In this document: positions 60,432-64,000 of the stretch, one piece after another
Layout of the letters: the number at the start of each line of letters is the position of its first letter
Numbering within the stretch: the first letter of the stretch is position 1
Assembly: GCF_001417775.1 (NCBI RefSeq)
Contig: NZ_BBZJ01000016.1
Location: 412,772 to 476,771 of the forward strand
Direction of reading: 5' to 3'
Source: Streptomyces sp. TP-A0356
GTDB taxonomy: Bacteria; Actinomycetota; Actinomycetes; Streptomycetales; Streptomycetaceae
Length of the DNA stretch: 64,000 nt
Translations under genes and position numbers: made by a program
The notes under the pieces: model-generated
What the model was told of the DNA's origin: nothing
Database searches by the model: none
Seen by the model: only the letters and a program-made list of their open reading frames with translations

Positions 60432-62927
60432 CTACCGACCGGCGCTGTCCACGACCGCCGACCACTCGTCGAGCAGGGCCTGCGCGGAGGCGTCGTCGGG
60501 CCCCTCGGCCCACAGATGGGTGACGGCCTCGGCGGGGTCGGGCAGCACCAGCACCCACCGCCCGTCGGCCTCCACGACCCGTACGCCGTCGGTCGTGTCG
60601 ATGAAGCGGTCCCCGGCCGCCTCCACGACCCGGCGCATCACGAGCCCCTTGACGGCCCAGGGGGTCGCCAGATCGCGCTTGAGCACGTGCGCCCGCGGAA
60701 TCCGCGCGTCGATCTGGCTGAGGGTGAGCTGTGTCCGCGCCACCAGCCCGATGAGCCGTACGAAGGCGGCCGTGCCGTCGAAGACGCTGCTGAACTCCGG
60801 AACGATGAACCCACCACGCCCATCGCCGCCGAAGATGGTCGACTCCTCCCGGCCCACACGGGTGAGGTCGTCGGGCGAGGTGGTCGTCCACTCGACCTGT
60901 GTGCCGTGGTACGCCGCCACCTGCTCGGCGATCCTCGTCGTCGTGACCGGCAGCGCCACCTTCCCACTGCGCCGCTCCGCGGCCACCAGGTCGAGCATCA
61001 CCAGCAGCGCCCGGTCGTCCTCGACGATCCGCCCCTTCTCGTCGACCAGGGACAGCCGCTCGCCGACGGGGTCGAAGCGCACGCCGAAGGCGGCCCGCGA
61101 CGAGGCGACGATCTCGCCGAGCCGCACGAGCCCCGACCGCCGCGCGTCGGCGCTCTCCGTCGGCCTGGACTCGTCGAGACCGGGATTGATCGTCAGAGAG
61201 TCCACGCCCAGCTTGCCGAGAAGGCTGGGCAGGACGAGCCCGGCACTGCCGTTGGAGGCGTCCACGACCACCTTGAGCCCCGACTCGGCGACCCCCGAGG
61301 TGTCCACACTGCGCAGCAGCGACCCGGTGTACGAGTCGTAGACGCTGGAGGGGAAGTACAGGTCACCGATCTCGCCGGGGAAGGCCCGGCGGTACTCCTG
61401 CCGCGCGAACACCCGGTCCAGCTTCCGCTGACCGGCCTGCGACAGGTCGGCGCCCTGCCCGTCGAAGAACATGATGTCGACGGAGTCCGGCACGCCGGGC
61501 GAGGTCCGGATCATGATCCCGCCGGCGCTCCCCCGCGCCGTCTGCTGCCGGGCCACGGGCAGCGGTACGTTCTCCAGGTCGCGTACGTCGATGGCGCTGG
61601 CCTGGAGCGCCGAGATGACCGCGCGCTTCAGTGCGCGGGCGCCTCGGGAGTGGTCACGGGCGGTGGTGACCGTGGACCCCTTCTTGAGCGTGGTGGCGTA
61701 CGCGCCCGCCAGCCGTACCGCCAGCTCGGGCGTGATCTCCACGTTCAGGATCCCGGACACGCCACGGGCACCGAAGAGGTGCGCCTGTCCTCGCGACTCC
61801 CAGATCACCGAGGTGTTGACGAAGGCGCCGGCTTCGATGGTCTTGAACGGGTAGACCCGCACATTGCCCTGGACGATCGACTCCTCGCCGATCAGGCATT
61901 CGTCGCCGATGACCGCGCCGTCCTCGATCCTGGCCGCGCGCATGATGTCGGTGTTCTTCCCGACCACACAGCCACGCAGATTGCTGTGCTGGCCGATGTA
62001 CACGTTGTCGTGGACGACGGCCTTGTGGAGAAAGGCGCCGCTCTTCACGACCACATTCGAGCCGATGACGGTGTGTTCACGGATTTCGGCACCGGCCTCG
62101 ACCTTGGCGTAGTCACCGATGTAGAGCGGACCGCGCAGCACGGCGTCGGGGTGGACCTCCGCGCCCTCCGCCACCCAGACGCCCGGGGAGATCTCGAAGC
62201 CGTCGATCTCGACGTCGACCTTGCCTTCCAGGACGTCGGCCTGCGCCTTCACATAGCTCTCGTGGGTGCCCACGTCCTCCCAGTAGCCCTCGGCGACATA
62301 GCCGTAGATCGGCTTGCCTTCCTTCATCAGCTGCGGGAAGACATCGCCTGACCAGTCGACCGGAACATCGGGCTCGACGTAGTCGAAGACCTCGGGCTCC
62401 ATGACATAGATGCCCGTGTTCACGGTGTCGGAGAAGACCTGGCCCCAGGTCGGCTTCTCCAGGAAGCGCTCGACCTTTCCCTCTTCGTCGACGATGGTGA
62501 TGCCGAATTCCAGCGGATTGGGCACCCGCGTCAGACAGACGGTGACCAGTGCGCCCTTTTCCTTGTGGAAATTGATCAGATCGGTGAGGTCGAAGTCCGT
62601 CAGGGCATCACCCGAGATGACGAGGAACGCATCGTCCTTGAGTGCTTCCTCCGCGTTCTTGACACTCCCGGCGGTACCGAGTGGCTTCTCCTCGTTGGCA
62701 TACGTGAGCTCCATTCCGAGCTCCTCGCCGTCTCCGAAGTAGTTCTTGACCAATGAGGCCAAGAACTGCACGGTGACAACGGTCTCGTTGAGCCCATGCC
62801 TTTTCAGCAGCCGTAGCACATGCTCCATGATCGGGCGGTTGACCACCGGCAGGAGCGGCTTGGGCATGCTTGAGGTCATCGGGCGAAGGCGTGTGCCTTC
62901 GCCTCCGGCCATCACGACGGCCTTCAT
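60432..62927 (-). CDS. Mannose-1-phosphate guanylyltransferase / phosphomannomutase-like fusion
   Basis: The 831-residue protein has three parts. A nucleotidyltransferase (about 1-240) contains [21 protein letters not shown] and the sugar-binding [13 protein letters not shown] left-handed beta-helix (about 250-385) carries hexapeptide repeats such as [27 protein letters not shown] phosphohexomutase-like domain fills the rest. The mutase phosphoserine loop (TASHNP in active enzymes) is replaced by [10 protein letters not shown], and the metal loop reads GGDGRGG, so the mutase part may be inactive. GDP-mannose would feed glycolipids and protein O-mannosylation. GGAGGAGG lies before the ATG at 62927. 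Confidence 0.9.
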   Translation of the reverse strand: MKAVVMAGGEGTRLRPMTSSMPKPLLPVVNRPIMEHVLRLLKRHGLNETVVTVQFLASLVKNYFGDGEELGMELTYANEEKPLGTAGSVKNAEEALKDDAFLVISGDALTDFDLTDLINFHKEKGALVTVCLTRVPNPLEFGITIVDEEGKVERFLEKPTWGQVFSDTVNTGIYVMEPEVFDYVEPDVPVDWSGDVFPQLMKEGKPIYGYVAEGYWEDVGTHESYVKAQADVLEGKVDVEIDGFEISPGVWVAEGAEVHPDAVLRGPLYIGDYAKVEAGAEIREHTVIGSNVVVKSGAFLHKAVVHDNVYIGQHSNLRGCVVGKNTDIMRAARIEDGAVIGDECLIGEESIVQGNVRVYPFKTIEAGAFVNTSVIWESRGQAHLFGARGVSGILNVEITPELAVRLAGAYATTLKKGSTVTTARDHSRGARALKRAVISALQASAIDVRDLENVPLPVARQQTARGSAGGIMIRTSPGVPDSVDIMFFDGQGADLSQAGQRKLDRVFARQEYRRAFPGEIGDLYFPSSVYDSYTGSLLRSVDTSGVAESGLKVVVDASNGSAGLVLPSLLGKLGVDSLTINPGLDESRPTESADARRSGLVRLGEIVASSRAAFGVRFDPVGERLSLVDEKGRIVEDDRALLVMLDLVAAERRSGKVALPVTTTRIAEQVAAYHGTQVEWTTTSPDDLTRVGREESTIFGGDGRGGFIVPEFSSVFDGTAAFVRLIGLVARTQLTLSQIDARIPRAHVLKRDLATPWAVKGLVMRRVVEAAGDRFIDTTDGVRVVEADGRWVLVLPDPAEAVTHLWAEGPDDASAQALLDEWSAVVDSAGR

Positions 62928-63040
62928 GTCGGAAGCGTCCTCCTCCAAGAGACGACGGTCCAGCCGACTTCACCCGTCTAGATTGTCCCGCAGTTTCTCC
63001 GCGCGGGCCATCGAGCCACTACGGCCGCCAATCGGCGGGC

Positions 63041-63676
63041 TCAATCGGCCATGGCGTCCGCCCTGACAAGGCGGCGGACCTGTACCACGTAGAGGACTCC
63101 TGCCCACCAATACAGCGTTGTACCCCACCCGGCGAACGCCCATCCGAAAATAGCAGCGAGTGACGCGATCCATCCGCTTCCGTCACTGAGCAGCAGCAGC
63201 GGGAAGGCGTACATCAGGTTGAACGTGGCGGCCTTCCCGAGGAAGTTCACCTGGGGCGGCGGATAGCCGTGCCGCCTGAGGACGGCGACCATCACCAGCA
63301 GAACCAGCTCCCGCGCCACGAGTACGCCGGTCAGCCAGAGGGGCAGAATCCCGCGCCAGGTGAGACCGACGAGCGTGGACGCGATGTACAGCCGGTCGGC
63401 CGCGGGATCGAGGAGCCGGCCGAGGCTGCTGATCTGGTTCCAGCGCCGGGCGAGCTTGCCGTCCAGATAGTCACTGAGGCCGCTCAGCACGAGCACGAGC
63501 AGCGCCCAGCCGTCGCTCTTCGGCCCACCGAACTCGGGCCTGAGGATCAGCCACAGGAAGACGGGCACGCCGACGAGACGCGCCATGCTGAGGATGTTCG
63601 GGATGGTGAGGACCCGGTCCGTCTGGACACGGGTCTCCTGGACCTCCACCCGGGGCCTCCTGCGGGAACGAGCCAA
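63041..63676 (-). CDS. pgsA: CDP-alcohol phosphatidyltransferase
   Basis: The 211-residue integral membrane protein has the signature DG--AR---G----D---D in SDYLDGKLARRWNQISSLGRLLDPAADR and about five further helices. It transfers a phosphatidyl group to a polyol; glycerol-3-phosphate and inositol-phosphate types both occur in actinobacteria, so the acceptor is not decided. The start is TTG at 63676, preceded by AGGGGG. It is the first gene of the long minus-strand block and lies just after the rRNA operon end. Confidence 0.88.
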   Translation of the reverse strand: MARSRRRPRVEVQETRVQTDRVLTIPNILSMARLVGVPVFLWLILRPEFGGPKSDGWALLVLVLSGLSDYLDGKLARRWNQISSLGRLLDPAADRLYIASTLVGLTWRGILPLWLTGVLVARELVLLVMVAVLRRHGYPPPQVNFLGKAATFNLMYAFPLLLLSDGSGWIASLAAIFGWAFAGWGTTLYWWAGVLYVVQVRRLVRADAMAD

Positions 63677-63754
63677 TGATGCCCCCTGACCCTACCCGTA
63701 GGCTTCACGCGAGGGTGCGGAGGGGGCGGTACCACCGGGGGGCACCGCGGGAAA

Positions 63755-63811
63755 ACAATGGGAAAACAAAGAGCTCCGATTCTCGGGCGAGATGCCTGAG
63801 AACCGGAGCTT
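63755..63811 (-). terminator. rRNA operon terminator
   Basis: On the minus strand, right after 5S, AGCTCCGGTTCTCAGGC pairs with GCCCGAGAATCGGAGCT with mismatches. A T-rich run (CTTTGTTTTCCC) follows. This is a strong intrinsic terminator for the rrn transcript. Confidence 0.85.
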
Positions 63812-63819
63812 CAAAAGGA

Positions 63820-63938
63820 GTTCGGCGGTGTCCTACTCTCCCACAGGGTCCCCCCTGCAGTACCATCGGCGCTGTAAGGCTTAGCTTCCGGGTTCGGAAT
63901 GTAACCGGGCGTTTCCCTCACGCTATGACCACCGAAAC
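63820..63938 (-). rRNA. rrf: 5S ribosomal RNA
   Basis: Read on the minus strand, the sequence starts TTTCGGTGGTCATAGCG and includes CGCCCGGTTACATTCCGAAC, GGAAGCTAAGCC and TGGGAGAGTAGGACACCGCC, all diagnostic of actinobacterial 5S rRNA of about 119 bases. The ends pair (GGCGGTG with CACCGCC). 23S and 16S would lie to the right, beyond the window. The 62 bases beyond 63938 are the 23S-5S spacer. Confidence 0.97.
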
Positions 63939-64000
63939 ACTATGAAACTGACAACCCGGCCCGCCCGGACCTCAAATCCGGGCGTGGTTGTTCGTGGTTT

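Overview
The window is high-GC actinobacterial DNA and almost certainly a Streptomyces chromosome. Most genes have strongly GC-rich third codon positions, GTG and TTG starts are common, and many genes appear to be leaderless. It carries a stringent-type third EF-Tu (tuf3) and a GarA/FtsR/bifunctional-nuclease/gcvP block that is conserved in order with mycobacteria (Rv1822-Rv1832 region). The right edge is the 3' end of an rRNA operon, with 5S on the minus strand.

Left part (1-25 kb) is mostly chromosomal housekeeping and species-level genes. It holds two tandem paralogous membrane-anchored proteins, a spermidine-synthase-like protein, tuf3, a VTT/DedA-like membrane protein, and a thiolase with a divergent HxlR regulator. 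A three-gene translationally coupled operon follows (Gfo/Idh oxidoreductase, PmoA/DUF6807, cupin). Next come uppP, a secreted Asp-box protein, lipoproteins, lnt, a second Gfo/Idh oxidoreductase, ung, a peptide-binding lipoprotein, an SDR/fabG pair and a HipA-kinase/DUF3037 pair. A cloverleaf-like palindromic intergenic repeat occurs at 18.75-18.91 kb, with a partial copy at 6.98 kb. An amber codon breaks a DinB-like gene at 18.0 kb.

Middle part (25-45 kb) is a patchwork. From 25.0 to 28.3 kb it is clearly scarred: a tyrosine-integrase C-terminus, a 5'-truncated GH43/ricin-lectin enzyme, an intact LysR gene and a twice-frameshifted glutamyl-tRNA reductase paralogue. A run of small regulator/target units follows: cysteine-hydrolase-like/PPOX, LysR/EamA, MocR/PNPOx-like, two more EamA exporters, PadR, and MarR/MFS. 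Several carry recognisable palindromic operators in the divergent gaps. Relics of a TnsA-like endonuclease and an Imm21 immunity protein lie between PadR and MarR.

Right part (45-64 kb) returns to the conserved core. It contains a CPBP protease, a glutamate-cysteine-ligase-family enzyme and gcvP under a tandem glycine riboswitch. A long minus-strand series then reads, in transcription order: pgsA-like, GDP-mannose pyrophosphorylase/phosphomannomutase fusion, DUF881, small basic protein, DUF881, FHA protein GarA, FtsR, bifunctional nuclease, MerR and DNA polymerase IV. This block combines envelope/division, nucleotide-sugar and 2-oxoglutarate/glycine control functions. I found no CRISPR array, no tRNA gene and no intact transposon.
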